From positions 39,276 to 103,275 of the forward strand of contig DAIRSI010000012.1 of the NCBI GenBank assembly GCA_036804505.1: DNA of 64,000 nt. The letters are read 5' to 3'. The notes under the pieces are model-generated. The model saw only the letters and a program-made list of their open reading frames with translations. It had not been told where the DNA came from and did no database searches. Shown here one piece after another: positions 8,042 through 17,900 of the stretch (position 1 is the first letter of the stretch; each line of letters starts with the position of its first letter). This stretch comes from Phocaeicola_A sp036804505. GTDB lineage: Bacteria; Bacteroidota; Bacteroidia; Bacteroidales; Bacteroidaceae. Made by a program: the position numbers and the translations under genes.

Positions 8042-8940
8042 GAGTAAAAATAGGTGCTTTGTCGATGCTGAATCCTGTAATGACGGCATCCGGGACGTTT
8101 GGATATGGGAAGGAATTCGAGGATTTTGTTGATTTGGAACAAATCGGGGCTATCATTGTGAAAGGAACTACTTTGGAGCATCGGGAGGGGAATCCTTATC
8201 CTCGTATGGCTGAAACTCCTTCAGGTATGCTCAATGCGGTTGGTCTGCAAAATAAAGGTGTGGATTACTTCGTGAAGCATATTTACCCTGAAATAAAGGA
8301 TATAAAGACCAATATGATTGTAAATGTTTCCGGACATGATCTGGAATCCTATATACAATGCGCCGAACGAATCAATGAATTGGACGGAATTCCGGCTATA
8401 GAACTGAATATCTCATGTCCGAATGTGAAACAGGGCGGCATGACTTTCGGGGTGCATCCGGATTGTGCTGCAGAGGTTGTGAGAGCCGTGCGCAAAGTTT
8501 ACAAGAAAACCTTGATTGTGAAGCTGACTCCGAATGTTACGGATATAACGGAAATAGCCAAGGCTGTAGAAGAAGCGGGTGCTGATGGTATTTCACTGAT
8601 TAATACGTTGCTGGGAATGGCTATTGATGCGGAGAAAAGGCGTCCTGTGCTCTCAACGGTAACGGGAGGTATGAGTGGTGCGGCAGTCAAGCCGGTTGCC
8701 TTGAGGATGGTATGGCAGGTGGCTAGGGCCGTAAAGGTTCCGGTCATCGGTTTGGGAGGTATCATGAATTGGAAGGATGCTGTGGAATTTCTATTGGCCG
8801 GCGCCAGTGCCATAGAGATAGGAACGGCCAATTTTATAGATCCGGCCATAACAGTGAAAGTGGCTGCAGGTATCAATGATTATTTGGAACGACATCATTA
8901 TAAAAGTGTACAGGATATAGTGGGCGCTTTAGAGTTGTAA
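8029..8940 (+). CDS. pyrD: Dihydroorotate dehydrogenase B catalytic subunit
   Basis: A 303-residue class 1B dihydroorotate dehydrogenase, oxidising dihydroorotate to orotate with FMN. The active-site Cys130 sits in NISCPNVKQGG, and ASGTFGYG near the N-terminus and GLGGIMNWKDA near the end contact FMN and phosphate. Pairing with overlapping pyrK defines it as the NAD-dependent heterotetramer type, suited to anaerobes. It converges with trmD; the 62 bases between show no strong terminator. Confidence 0.93.
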   Translation: MADLRVKIGALSMLNPVMTASGTFGYGKEFEDFVDLEQIGAIIVKGTTLEHREGNPYPRMAETPSGMLNAVGLQNKGVDYFVKHIYPEIKDIKTNMIVNVSGHDLESYIQCAERINELDGIPAIELNISCPNVKQGGMTFGVHPDCAAEVVRAVRKVYKKTLIVKLTPNVTDITEIAKAVEEAGADGISLINTLLGMAIDAEKRRPVLSTVTGGMSGAAVKPVALRMVWQVARAVKVPVIGLGGIMNWKDAVEFLLAGASAIEIGTANFIDPAITVKVAAGINDYLERHHYKSVQDIVGALEL

Positions 8941-9002
8941 ACTCAAAAACGTCCCATTTCATCGAAAAAAATTACTTTTATACATGTAATTCAGTTTACT
9001 TT

Positions 9003-9686
9003 TTAGCCCTTTTTATCGAGTAAATCCGGACGGAGGCGTTGGGTGCGTTCGAAAGACTGCTGCAATTCCCAATCGCGGATTTTAGCTTCATTGCCGGAAA
9101 GCAGAATGTCCGGAACCCGCCATCCTTTATATTCTGCCGGTCGGGTATATACCGGTGGTGCCAGCAGGTTGTCTTGAAAAGAATCTGACAAGGCTGATTG
9201 TTCGTCTGAAATGACTCCCGGAATGACACGTACAACAGCATCGGCTATGGCAGCTGCCGCTAGTTCTCCTCCGGTGAGCACATAATCTCCTATACTGATT
9301 TCTTTTGTGATGAAATGTTCGCGGATTCTGTAATCAATGCCTTTGAAATGTCCGCAAAGGATGATGAGGTTTTGGCATAATGACAAAGTATTGGCCATCG
9401 GCTGGTTGAACTGTTCGCCGTCCGGCGTCGTGAAAATCACTTCATCATATTCCCTTTCTGCCTTCAAGGCCGAGATGCAACGGTCTATGGGCTCTATCTG
9501 CATAACCATCCCGGCACAGCCGCCGAATGGATAATCGTCCACTCTTTTATGCTTGTCGAGTGTATAGTCACGAAGATTATGGATGTGGAATTCGGCTAGC
9601 CCTTTTTTCTGGGCGCGACTCATGATGGAGCAGTTGAAGAAACTTTCAATCATCTCGGGCAATACAGTTATGATGTCAATGCGCAT
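9003..9686 (-). CDS. trmD: tRNA (guanine-37-N1)-methyltransferase
   Basis: A 227-residue SPOUT methyltransferase that makes m1G37 in tRNAs reading CNN and related codons, preventing frameshifts. The family signatures GGCAGMVMQIEPI, LCGHFKGIDYRI and SIGDYVLTGGELAA, which build the trefoil knot and SAM site, are all present. The start is the ATG at 9686, giving the classic MRIDIITVLPEM opening; a longer open frame reaching to 10007 would overlap ligA and is not coding. It is monocistronic here, away from rpsP and rplS. Confidence 0.93.
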   Translation of the reverse strand: MRIDIITVLPEMIESFFNCSIMSRAQKKGLAEFHIHNLRDYTLDKHKRVDDYPFGGCAGMVMQIEPIDRCISALKAEREYDEVIFTTPDGEQFNQPMANTLSLCQNLIILCGHFKGIDYRIREHFITKEISIGDYVLTGGELAAAAIADAVVRVIPGVISDEQSALSDSFQDNLLAPPVYTRPAEYKGWRVPDILLSGNEAKIRDWELQQSFERTQRLRPDLLDKKG

Positions 9687-9706
9687 GTCTTTTGAATTAT
9701 TTTTTG

Positions 9707-9714
9707 CAAAAATA
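9707..9714 (-). promoter_or_regulatory. Promoter -7 box of trmD
   Basis: On the minus strand TATTTTTG fits TAnnTTTG, 20 bases before the trmD start. Confidence 0.6.
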
Positions 9715-9727
9715 CGAAATAATCCAC

Positions 9728-9756
9728 TTTTGACTGAATGATATTTGTTATTTTTG
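9728..9756 (+). promoter_or_regulatory. Promoter of ligA
   Basis: TATTTTTG (9749-9756) is the -7 box and TTTG (9728-9731) a possible -33 box, 17 bases apart. It is back to back with the trmD promoter. Confidence 0.6.
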
Positions 9757-9785
9757 TGTATTGAATAACCGATAGCGATTAAAAT

Positions 9786-11786
9786 ATGGACGAGAAAGAA
9801 CGAATATTGCAGTTGCGCAATGAACTGCACCAGCATAATTACAATTATTATGTGTTGAATGCACCGGTGGTGAGTGATTTTGAATTTGATTCCATGATGC
9901 ACGAATTGCAGGACCTGGAGAAGAAACACCCCGAAATGGCAGACCCGACATCCCCGACTATGCGTGTGGGCAGTGACTTGAACAAGGAGTTTGTACAAGT
10001 TCGTCATAAATATCCGATGCTTTCTCTTGCCAATACTTATTCCGAAGCCGATGTAACAGATTTCTATGAACGTACCCGCAAGTCACTGAATGAGGATTTC
10101 GAAATATGCTGTGAAATGAAATTTGACGGAACATCCATTTCATTAATATACAGTGAGGGAAAGCTGGTTCAGGCTGTTACGCGTGGTGACGGGGAACATG
10201 GAGATGATGTTACAGACAATGTGAAAACAATAAAGAGCATCCCTTTGGTCCTGCCTCCCAATGGCGGATATCCGACTGATTTTGAAATAAGAGGTGAAGT
10301 GTTGATGCCATGGAGTGTTTTTGAGGAACTTAACAAGGAACGTGAACTCAGGGAAGAACCACTTTTTGCCAATCCGAGAAATGCAGCTTCCGGTACTTTG
10401 AAGTCACAGAACTCGGCAGTGGTTGCTTCCAGAAAGCTGGATGCATATCTGTATTATCTTCTTGGAGAAAATCTTCCGCGCGAAGGGCATTATGAGAATA
10501 TGATGGAGGCGGAAAGGTGGGGATTTAAGGTTTCTCATATCATGAAAAAATGCAAGACACTGGATGAAATCTTTGAATTTGTAAATTATTGGGATACGGA
10601 ACGAAAGAATCTGCCTATAGCCACGGATGGAATCGTTTTCAAAGTAAATTCTCTCCGACAGCAGCGTTTTTTGGGGTACACGGCAAAGTCTCCTCGTTGG
10701 GCTATAGCCTACAAGTTTCAGGCTGAGAAGGCTTTGACAAGGCTGAACAAGGTAACCTATCAGGTGGGACGTACCGGGGCCATTACGCCGGTCGCCAATC
10801 TGGATCCCGTTCAATTGTCGGGAACCGTGGTGAAACGTGCTTCCCTGCATAATGCTGATATCATTGAAGGACTCGATCTTCATATTGGCGATATGGTTTA
10901 TGTGGAAAAGGGAGGTGAGATAATACCTAAGATAACCGGAGTCGATCTGGATTCACGATTGCTTGTCGGTGACAAAGTGAGATTTATCACTCATTGTCCT
11001 GAATGCGGAACTCCTCTGGTGAGATATGAAGGTGAAGCAGCTCATTATTGTCCCAACGATACGGCTTGTCCTCCTCAGATAAAAGGCAAGATAGAACATT
11101 TCATCAGCAGAAAGGCCATGAATATTGACGGATTAGGTCCGGAAACAGTTGATCAGTTCTATCAAAATCATTTGATAAACAATTCTGCAGATTTGTATTC
11201 TTTAAGAATTGATGACATCAAGTATTTGGACAGGATGGGTGACAAATCGGCAGAGAGAATTTTGCAGGGTTTGGAAGACTCCAAAAAGATACCTTTCGAA
11301 AGGGTGCTTTTTGCATTGGGAATCCGTTTCGTAGGAGAAACTACAGCCAAAGTTCTGGCTCGTGCTTTTAAGTCATTGGACGCCTTGTCACAGGCTACTT
11401 TGGATGATTTGTTGCATGTGGATGAAATCGGTGGTAAAATAGCCCAAAGTATATTGATTTATTTCTCCAATGAGGAAAATCAGAAAATCATTGAAAGGTT
11501 GAGAGAGGTTGGTTTGCAGATGCAGCTTTCGGATGAAGCTATAAATGGAGTTTCGGACAAGCTGGAAGGCAAGTCAATCGTAATAAGCGGGGTGTTTGAA
11601 CAATATTCCAGAGACGAATATAAAAACCTTATAGAAAAAAACGGCGGAAAGAATGTGGGAAGCATATCGGCAAAGACATCTTTCGTATTGGCAGGAGCCA
11701 ATATGGGTCCCAGCAAACTGGAAAAAGCCAATAAATTGGGTATCCCAATTATAGGAGAAGATGAATTTCTTAAACTTATTGAATGA
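9786..11786 (+). CDS. ligA: NAD-dependent DNA ligase
   Basis: A full-length 666-residue LigA. In order: Ia domain, adenylation domain with nucleophile Lys112 in EMKFDGTSI, OB fold (about 320-400), a four-cysteine zinc finger (CPECGTPL ... YCPNDTACPPQ), helix-hairpin-helix repeats, and a C-terminal BRCT domain (about 590-666). It seals Okazaki fragments and repair nicks using NAD+. It is followed after 80 bases by dapA, which has its own promoter. Confidence 0.95.
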   Translation: MDEKERILQLRNELHQHNYNYYVLNAPVVSDFEFDSMMHELQDLEKKHPEMADPTSPTMRVGSDLNKEFVQVRHKYPMLSLANTYSEADVTDFYERTRKSLNEDFEICCEMKFDGTSISLIYSEGKLVQAVTRGDGEHGDDVTDNVKTIKSIPLVLPPNGGYPTDFEIRGEVLMPWSVFEELNKERELREEPLFANPRNAASGTLKSQNSAVVASRKLDAYLYYLLGENLPREGHYENMMEAERWGFKVSHIMKKCKTLDEIFEFVNYWDTERKNLPIATDGIVFKVNSLRQQRFLGYTAKSPRWAIAYKFQAEKALTRLNKVTYQVGRTGAITPVANLDPVQLSGTVVKRASLHNADIIEGLDLHIGDMVYVEKGGEIIPKITGVDLDSRLLVGDKVRFITHCPECGTPLVRYEGEAAHYCPNDTACPPQIKGKIEHFISRKAMNIDGLGPETVDQFYQNHLINNSADLYSLRIDDIKYLDRMGDKSAERILQGLEDSKKIPFERVLFALGIRFVGETTAKVLARAFKSLDALSQATLDDLLHVDEIGGKIAQSILIYFSNEENQKIIERLREVGLQMQLSDEAINGVSDKLEGKSIVISGVFEQYSRDEYKNLIEKNGGKNVGSISAKTSFVLAGANMGPSKLEKANKLGIPIIGEDEFLKLIE

Positions 11787-11834
11787 ATTAAGTAATATTT
11801 GTAAGAAAATTGGCACTAAAAAAGAAAATATTTG

Positions 11835-11842
11835 TACTTTTG
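11835..11842 (+). promoter_or_regulatory. Promoter -7 box of dapA
   Basis: TACTTTTG matches TAnnTTTG 24 bases before the dapA start. A TTGG about 21 bases upstream may be the -33 box. Confidence 0.6.
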
Positions 11843-11866
11843 CGGTCGAAATAGAATAAGATTAAA

Positions 11867-12760
11867 ATGATACAGTCCAGATTAAAAGGAATGGGAGTTG
11901 CGCTGATCACTCCATTCAAATCAGATGAAAGCGTAGATTATGAGGCATTAATCCGAGTTGTGGACCATTTGATAAAGAATGGAACGGATTTTTTATGTAT
12001 TCTGGCAACAACAGCTGAAACCCCGACTTTGACTACTGAAGAAAAGCAAAATATCAAAAATCTTATTGTTGACAGAGTGAACGGACAAATTCCCATTGTA
12101 ATGGGATGTGGAGGTAATAACACAAAAGCGGTAGTAGAGTCTCTGAAAAATGATGATTTTACGGGTATTGATGCCGTATTGTCTGTCGTTCCTTTTTATA
12201 ACAAACCATCTCAGGAAGGATTGTATCAGCACTACAAGGCTATTTCCGAAGCTTCGCCGAAACCGGTCATTCTTTATAATGTGCCGGGAAGGACAGGCGT
12301 GAACATGAAGGCCGAAACGACTCTTCGCATCGCTCGTGACTGCAAGAATGTAATTGGAATTAAGGAGGCATCCGGTGATATTTCCCAAATGGATGATATT
12401 ATAAAGAACAAACCGGCAAATTTTGAAGTGTTTTCCGGAGATGATGGTGTAGCTTTCCCTCTGATAACATTAGGTGCGGTAGGTGTTATTTCGGTTATCG
12501 GCAATGCTTTTCCCCGTGAGTTCAGCCGGATGACAAGGTTGGCTCTGAATGGTGATTATGCAAATGCACTGAAAATTCATCACAGTTTTACGGAGTTGTT
12601 CAAACTTCTCTTTGTTGATGGTAACCCTGCCGGTGTGAAGGCAATGCTGAATGCAATGGGTATGATAGAAAACAAGCTACGTCTTCCGTTGGTACCGACC
12701 CGCATCACAACATTCGAAAAGATGCGTGAGATTCTTACTGAACTCAATATAAAATATTGA
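11867..12760 (+). CDS. dapA: 4-hydroxy-tetrahydrodipicolinate synthase
   Basis: A 297-residue class I aldolase-fold enzyme condensing pyruvate with aspartate semialdehyde, the first step toward lysine and meso-diaminopimelate. The Schiff-base lysine is Lys166 in IGIKEASGD and the catalytic tyrosine is Tyr137 in YNVPGRTG. The N-terminal GVALITPF motif is conserved. A strong intrinsic terminator follows, so it is probably monocistronic. Confidence 0.94.
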   Translation: MIQSRLKGMGVALITPFKSDESVDYEALIRVVDHLIKNGTDFLCILATTAETPTLTTEEKQNIKNLIVDRVNGQIPIVMGCGGNNTKAVVESLKNDDFTGIDAVLSVVPFYNKPSQEGLYQHYKAISEASPKPVILYNVPGRTGVNMKAETTLRIARDCKNVIGIKEASGDISQMDDIIKNKPANFEVFSGDDGVAFPLITLGAVGVISVIGNAFPREFSRMTRLALNGDYANALKIHHSFTELFKLLFVDGNPAGVKAMLNAMGMIENKLRLPLVPTRITTFEKMREILTELNIKY

Positions 12761-12796
12761 TTTTTTCGATTAATAGGATTCTTTTTATATATTAGG

Positions 12797-12830
12797 GCCC
12801 TTCTTTCGTGGTAAAGAAGGGCTTTTCTTT
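12797..12830 (+). terminator. Intrinsic terminator of dapA
   Basis: A perfect 10-bp stem, GCCCTTCTTT (12797-12806) with AAAGAAGGGC (12813-12822), a 6-base loop and then TTTTCTTT. It lies 37 bases after dapA. Confidence 0.85.
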
Positions 12831-12841
12831 ATATATAAAAC

Positions 12842-12876
12842 AAAAAAGTCACGAATTCATATTGAATTTGTGACTT
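12842..12876 (-). terminator. Intrinsic terminator of tRNA-Arg
   Basis: A 13-bp near-perfect stem (12846-12858 with 12864-12876) followed on the minus strand by six T. It sits directly downstream of the tRNA-Arg gene. Confidence 0.8.
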
Positions 12877-12880
12877 CTTG

Positions 12881-12954
12881 TGACTCCCATAGGATTCAAA
12901 CCTATAACCTTTTGATCCGTAGTCAAATGCTCTATTCAGTTGAGCTAGGGAGCC
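12881..12954 (-). tRNA. tRNA-Arg(ACG)
   Basis: A 74-base cloverleaf on the minus strand. Acceptor GGCTCCC pairs with GGGAGTC, the anticodon stem TTTGA/TCAAA encloses CTACGGA with anticodon ACG (read as ICG after deamination), and discriminator A follows. CCA is not encoded. It is a single-gene unit with its own promoter and terminator. Confidence 0.95.
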
Positions 12955-12974
12955 GTTGTTTTGTTTAACGGGTG

Positions 12975-13006
12975 CAAAGGTAGGCTTTTCTTGTATAATA
13001 ACCAAA
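12975..13006 (-). promoter_or_regulatory. Promoter of tRNA-Arg
   Basis: On the minus strand TACCTTTG (12975-12982) is the -7 box and TTTG (13003-13006) the -33 box, 20 bases apart. Confidence 0.7.
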
Positions 13007-13097
13007 TTTTTCTTCTATTTTTTTCTATAAAAAATAAGCCATACCCAGTCTTTAAACTGAATATGGCTCAGAATAAGAATATTACATCTTTCGTATA

Positions 13098-15149
13098 TTA
13101 TTCTTTTATTAAATCAATGCTTCGCTTCACAAAGTTGTTCAGAGCTTCTCCTTTCAGCATTCCGTTTTGCAAGAGTGCCAAATCTATAAGTTGATGAACT
13201 GTTGGATCGGTTGCTGCATATTCTTTCAGAATATTGTTTTTTAGTGTCTTTTCAGCAGATAGATCGTTTTCAATTTGCTTCAAAGCATCTTTGTCGGCTT
13301 GAGGGATTTCTTCGTCCTTTTTGCCTTCTTGGGCTTTGTGCATATCATCGTGCTGTTTGTCCAAATCCTCGATTTTCTTCTCTACAGGTACCAATTTGTC
13401 TGAACAGTTGCTTTCTGCATCAGCAAGAGCTTTCTTAATCAATTTGTGGTCTGTATTCAGAATCAGGTTGAACATATCCGGCATGTCACCATAAAAACTC
13501 ATTCCGGCCTGGATGTTAGCCATCTCTTTCATACGCCGCATGTATTCGCTTTGTGTGATGAGAACAGGTGCTATAGTTTCTCCCATGGATTGTGTTTCGA
13601 CATTGAAGTCCACTTTGTTGAGACTAGGAAGTTGGCTACGGAACACTTGAGTGAGAATATTGTTTTCATTGTCGTTCAATGCAGACTTCTTAGTTTCCTC
13701 TTTTACAATGAGACGGTCGATGACATCACTGTCCACACGGGTGAATCTGGTCTTTTCAAATTTCTGTTCCAGCATACTGATAACGGCTATATCCAATTGT
13801 CCGTTCATTAGCAACACGCTGTATCCTTTATTCCTGGCAGATTCAATATAGCTGAATTGGTCTTCATTGTTGCTGGCATATAAATAGATCAGATTGCCTT
13901 CTTTATCTGTCTGATTATCTTTGACGAGAGTTTTGTATTCATCGAAAGTATAGTACTTATTGTCAGTGTCTTTCAAGAGTGCAAAATCTTTTGCCTTGTC
14001 ATAGAAATCCTCTTGTGTGAGCATTCCATAGTTAATAAAGATTTTAACATCATCCCACTTTTGCTCGAAGTCTTTTCTATCTTCCTTGAAAATGGCAAGC
14101 AAACGGTCGGATACTTTCTTGGAAATGTATGTGGATATCTTCTTTACGTTAGAATCACTTTGTAAATATGAACGTGATACATTAAGAGGGATGTCCGGCG
14201 AATCAATTACTCCATGGAGAAGAGTCAGAAAATCAGGGACAATACCTTCAACGGAATCAGTGACATACACTTGGTTGCAATAAAGTTGTATCTTGTTCTT
14301 CTGTAGTTCGATGTTGCTTTTAATTTTCGGGAAATACAGGATGCCTGTCAGATTGAACGGATAGTCTACATTCAAATGAATCCAGAACAACGGTTCGTCT
14401 GACATGGGATAAAGGTCACGATAGAATTTTTTGTAGTCTTCATCCTTTAATTCGGAAGGTTTGCGAGTCCAAAGTGGTTTAATATCATTGATGATATTGT
14501 CTTCATCGGTTTCTACTTGTTTTCCGTCTTTCCAATCTTTCTTGTTTCCGAAAGCGATAGGAACGGGGAGGAAGCGACAGTATTTCTTGAGAAGTGACGA
14601 AATCTTTTCTTCCTGAAGGAATTCCTTGCAGTCGTCGTCAATGTATAAGATGATATCCGTTCCGCGTTCTGCCTTTTCAGTTTCTTCTATTGAAAATTCA
14701 GGACTTCCGTCACATGACCATTTCACGGCTTTAGCGCCTTCTTTATAGGATTTGGTAATGATTTCCACTTTCTTGGATACCATGAAAGAGGAATAGAATC
14801 CTAGACCGAAGTGCCCGATAATGGAATTGGCATCGTTTTTATATTTTTCGAGGAAGTCATTTGCACCAGAGAATGCAATCTGATTGATATATTTATCTAT
14901 TTCCTCTTCTGTCATGCCGATACCACGGTCGGAAATGGTGAGAGTTTCCTTTCCTAAGGATACATGTACTGTCGTATCACCCATTTCACCTTTGAAATCG
15001 CCTTTCATGGAAAGGGTTTTCAACTTTTGGGTAGCATCGACTGCATTTGAAATCATTTCACGGAGAAAGATTTCATGATCGCTGTATAAGAATTTTTTAA
15101 TGACGGGGAAAATGTTTTCGGTAGTAACCCCAATATTTCCTTTTTGCAT
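13098..15149 (-). CDS. htpG: Molecular chaperone HtpG (Hsp90)
   Basis: A 683-residue bacterial Hsp90. The N-terminal GHKL ATPase domain shows YSDHEIFLREMISNAVDA, SDRGIGMTEEEI and GHFGLGFYSSFMV, covering the nucleotide-binding and lid motifs; the middle domain has the SRSYLQ catalytic-loop arginine. The C-terminal part contains a charged, glutamine/lysine-rich insertion near residues 590-640, as in other Bacteroidota HtpG. It helps fold client proteins under stress. It lies downstream of clpC on the same strand but behind a terminator; no clear TAnnTTTG promoter was found. Confidence 0.95.
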   Translation of the reverse strand: MQKGNIGVTTENIFPVIKKFLYSDHEIFLREMISNAVDATQKLKTLSMKGDFKGEMGDTTVHVSLGKETLTISDRGIGMTEEEIDKYINQIAFSGANDFLEKYKNDANSIIGHFGLGFYSSFMVSKKVEIITKSYKEGAKAVKWSCDGSPEFSIEETEKAERGTDIILYIDDDCKEFLQEEKISSLLKKYCRFLPVPIAFGNKKDWKDGKQVETDEDNIINDIKPLWTRKPSELKDEDYKKFYRDLYPMSDEPLFWIHLNVDYPFNLTGILYFPKIKSNIELQKNKIQLYCNQVYVTDSVEGIVPDFLTLLHGVIDSPDIPLNVSRSYLQSDSNVKKISTYISKKVSDRLLAIFKEDRKDFEQKWDDVKIFINYGMLTQEDFYDKAKDFALLKDTDNKYYTFDEYKTLVKDNQTDKEGNLIYLYASNNEDQFSYIESARNKGYSVLLMNGQLDIAVISMLEQKFEKTRFTRVDSDVIDRLIVKEETKKSALNDNENNILTQVFRSQLPSLNKVDFNVETQSMGETIAPVLITQSEYMRRMKEMANIQAGMSFYGDMPDMFNLILNTDHKLIKKALADAESNCSDKLVPVEKKIEDLDKQHDDMHKAQEGKKDEEIPQADKDALKQIENDLSAEKTLKNNILKEYAATDPTVHQLIDLALLQNGMLKGEALNNFVKRSIDLIKE

Positions 15150-15188
15150 ATCTGAATTTTTTTAATTATTAATTTGTTAGTTTGGCAC

Positions 15189-15222
15189 AAAAAAAGTGCC
15201 AGAAAAGATTCTTTCTGACACT
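15189..15222 (-). terminator. Intrinsic terminator of clpC
   Basis: On the minus strand an 11-bp stem with one G-T pair (AGTGTCAGAAA with TTTCTGGCACT) is followed by seven T. A second, overlapping dyad GGCAC-T7-GTGCC could compete with it. Confidence 0.7.
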
Positions 15223-15249
15223 TTGACATTAAAAATATAAATATTCCAA

Positions 15250-17763
15250 CTACTTTTCAATACTTATCAAAATATTGTCTTTTTCTTTATCCCAATCCAA
15301 AAGAATGGTCTCTCCAGAAAGGATTGTTTCATTGACAAGTTTTTCGGCAATTCCGTCTTCTACATAGTTCTGTATAGCTCTTTTCAGAGGACGGGCTCCA
15401 AATTGAACATCATATCCTTTGGCTGCAATTCCACGTTTAGCCTCATCAGTAATCTGGATGTGATATCCTAAAGTATTTATTCTCTTGACAACACCGGACA
15501 ATTCAATGTCGGCAATCTTGATAATGGCGTCGAGATTGAGTTGATCGAAGGTTATAATTTCATCCAATCGGTTGATAAATTCTGGTGCAAAGGTTTTGTT
15601 AAGAGCTTTCTGTATGATGCTTCTCGACAAAGTCTTGTTGTTATCGAATGAACCGGAAGTGAATCCGATGCCATTACCGAATTCCTTCAATTGTTTTGTT
15701 CCGATATTGGATGTCATGATGATAACTGTATTTTTGAAATCCACATAGCGGCCGGTACTGTCTGTAAGTCTTCCTTCATCCATTACCTGAAGGAGGAGGT
15801 TGAATACATCAGGATGAGCTTTTTCTATTTCATCCAAAAGTACAATGGAATAGGGCTTACGACGCACTTGTTCAGTCAATTGTCCACCTTCTTCATAACC
15901 TACATATCCCGGAGGAGCTCCGACAAGCCTGGAAACGGTGAATTTTTCCATGTATTCACTCATGTCAATACGGATGAGAGCATCTGTTGTGCCAAACATG
16001 AATTTAGCTAATTCTTTGGCTAATTGAGTTTTTCCTACACCAGTAGGTCCAAGAAACAGAAATGTACCGATAGGCTTGTTGGGATCCTTTAAGCCAACAC
16101 GGCTGCGCAGGATGGCTTTTACCAATTTTTCTACTGCTGTATCTTGGTCGATGATATGTTTCAAGAGTTCACTCTTCATATCTTTCAATCTTGATTCTTC
16201 AGATTGAGCCATACGCTGGACCGGTATTCCGGTTATCATGGACACTACATCTGCAATTTGCGTTTCATCGACGGTCTCTCGGTTTTCTTTGAGGTTTTTC
16301 TCCCAATCAAGTTTCATGGATTCCAGACTTTCCTCCAATTCCTTCTCCTGATCACGATAGCTGGCAGCAAGCTCGAAATTCTGTTGCTTAACGGCTTCGT
16401 TTTTCTTTGTCTGAGCTTCAGCTACAAGCTTTTCCTGTTCCTCAATATTTTTGGGTACATTGATATTGTGTAGATGGACCCTTGCACCGGCTTCATCTAA
16501 AGCATCTATAGCTTTGTCAGGAAAAAAACGGTCAGAGACATAACGTTCTGTCAGTTTGACACAAGCCTCGAGGGCTGCGTCTGTATAACTAACGTTGTGA
16601 TGCTCTTCGTATTTGTCCTTAATATTCTTTAGAATACATAACGTTTCGTCGGAAGAAGTAGGCTCAACGATAATTTTTTGGAATCTGCGTTCAAGGGCTC
16701 CGTCTTTTTCGATGCTATTGCGATATTCGTCAAGGGTCGTTGCGCCGATACACTGGAGTTCACCACGTGCAAGAGCTGGTTTCAACATGTTGGCTGCATC
16801 CATAGATCCCGGAGTTGAACCGGCACCTACAATGGTATGTATCTCATCAATGAATAGGATGATATTTGGATTTTTCTGTAATTCATTCAATATGGAACGA
16901 ATTCTTTCTTCAAATTGTCCACGATATTTAGTACCTGCAACCACCGAAGTCATATCCAAAGCTATGACACGCTTATCAAAAAGAATCCGGGATACTTTTT
17001 TTTGAACGATGCGCAGTGCCAGTCCTTCCACAATGGCGGATTTTCCTACACCGGGATTACCGATGAGAATCGGATTATTTTTCTTTCTGCGGCTGAGAAT
17101 CTGGGCAACTCTTTCTATTTCCTTTTCTCTTCCGACAACAGGATCAAGTTTTCCTTCCATAGCTGCTGCCGTCATGTCTATACCAAAGTTGTCAATGACA
17201 GGGGTATTGTTGTTCTGCTTAGTCTGGGTCTGGCTGTTTCCCATTCGTGAACCATTGGATGGGGAAATGTTCTTTTCATCTTCATCTTCTTCTTGTGAGA
17301 GACCCATACCGGACTTTATATCTGGTTTTAGCATAATTTGTTCAATGACAGTATCATAGTAGACATTCATATTATTAAGAACTCGGGTTGCCATATTGTC
17401 GAATTTCAAAATAGCCAATAGCATATGTTCTGTATCAGCGATTGGCTCTTTAAGTTTTCTAGCTTCCAGAATACATAATTTCAATACTTTTGAAGCTTCA
17501 TTATTCAAGGTGATATTAGCTCCATCTGTAAATGGAAGTACTTGTTCTCCTGCAACCTGGCTCAATTGATTCTCAATTTCTGACTTAATGTTTTGCAAAT
17601 TGACATGTAATGAATGAAGTATTGTAATAGCGCGTCCTTCCCCTTCACGTAATAATCCTAACAATAGATGGCCTGGACCAATATAATTGTCATCTAAACG
17701 GTTCGCCTCTTCTTTGCTGTAGACTAATATGTCGGATACACGTTGTGAAAATTGATTATTCAT
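15250..17763 (-). CDS. clpC: ATP-dependent Clp protease ATPase subunit ClpC
   Basis: An 837-residue class I Clp ATPase: two Clp-N repeats (1-145), AAA-1 with Walker A GNPGVGKS (235-242), a UVR-containing middle region (about 425-470) that marks ClpC rather than ClpB, AAA-2 with Walker A GPTGVGKT (572-579) and a C-terminal D2-small domain. It unfolds substrates for ClpP or acts as a disaggregase. The ATG at 17763 gives the family start MNNQFSQRVSDIL and has a strong AGGAGG (17775-17780) upstream, unusual in this phylum. It is divergent from gyrA and upstream of htpG. Confidence 0.92.
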   Translation of the reverse strand: MNNQFSQRVSDILVYSKEEANRLDDNYIGPGHLLLGLLREGEGRAITILHSLHVNLQNIKSEIENQLSQVAGEQVLPFTDGANITLNNEASKVLKLCILEARKLKEPIADTEHMLLAILKFDNMATRVLNNMNVYYDTVIEQIMLKPDIKSGMGLSQEEDEDEKNISPSNGSRMGNSQTQTKQNNNTPVIDNFGIDMTAAAMEGKLDPVVGREKEIERVAQILSRRKKNNPILIGNPGVGKSAIVEGLALRIVQKKVSRILFDKRVIALDMTSVVAGTKYRGQFEERIRSILNELQKNPNIILFIDEIHTIVGAGSTPGSMDAANMLKPALARGELQCIGATTLDEYRNSIEKDGALERRFQKIIVEPTSSDETLCILKNIKDKYEEHHNVSYTDAALEACVKLTERYVSDRFFPDKAIDALDEAGARVHLHNINVPKNIEEQEKLVAEAQTKKNEAVKQQNFELAASYRDQEKELEESLESMKLDWEKNLKENRETVDETQIADVVSMITGIPVQRMAQSEESRLKDMKSELLKHIIDQDTAVEKLVKAILRSRVGLKDPNKPIGTFLFLGPTGVGKTQLAKELAKFMFGTTDALIRIDMSEYMEKFTVSRLVGAPPGYVGYEEGGQLTEQVRRKPYSIVLLDEIEKAHPDVFNLLLQVMDEGRLTDSTGRYVDFKNTVIIMTSNIGTKQLKEFGNGIGFTSGSFDNNKTLSRSIIQKALNKTFAPEFINRLDEIITFDQLNLDAIIKIADIELSGVVKRINTLGYHIQITDEAKRGIAAKGYDVQFGARPLKRAIQNYVEDGIAEKLVNETILSGETILLDWDKEKDNILISIEK

Positions 17764-17774
17764 ATAAATATTAA

Positions 17775-17803
17775 CCTCCTGAATTAATTGTTTTACAAAG
17801 ATA
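17775..17803 (-). promoter_or_regulatory. clpC promoter -7 box and Shine-Dalgarno
   Basis: On the minus strand TATCTTTG (17796-17803) is the -7 box. AGGAGG (17775-17780) lies 11 bases before the ATG and decides the start; most genes here have no such site. Confidence 0.65.
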
Positions 17804-17900
17804 CTGATATTTTTTTGTTTCACTTCTTTTTTGAATAATTACTAACAAAACGCGTGCCATAATATTAATGGTGCTAATCTTCATTTTTTCAAATAAAAAC

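Noticed and set aside
9687..10007. N-terminal extension of trmD
   Set aside because: It overlaps the start of ligA on the other strand and lacks homology; TrmD begins at 9686.
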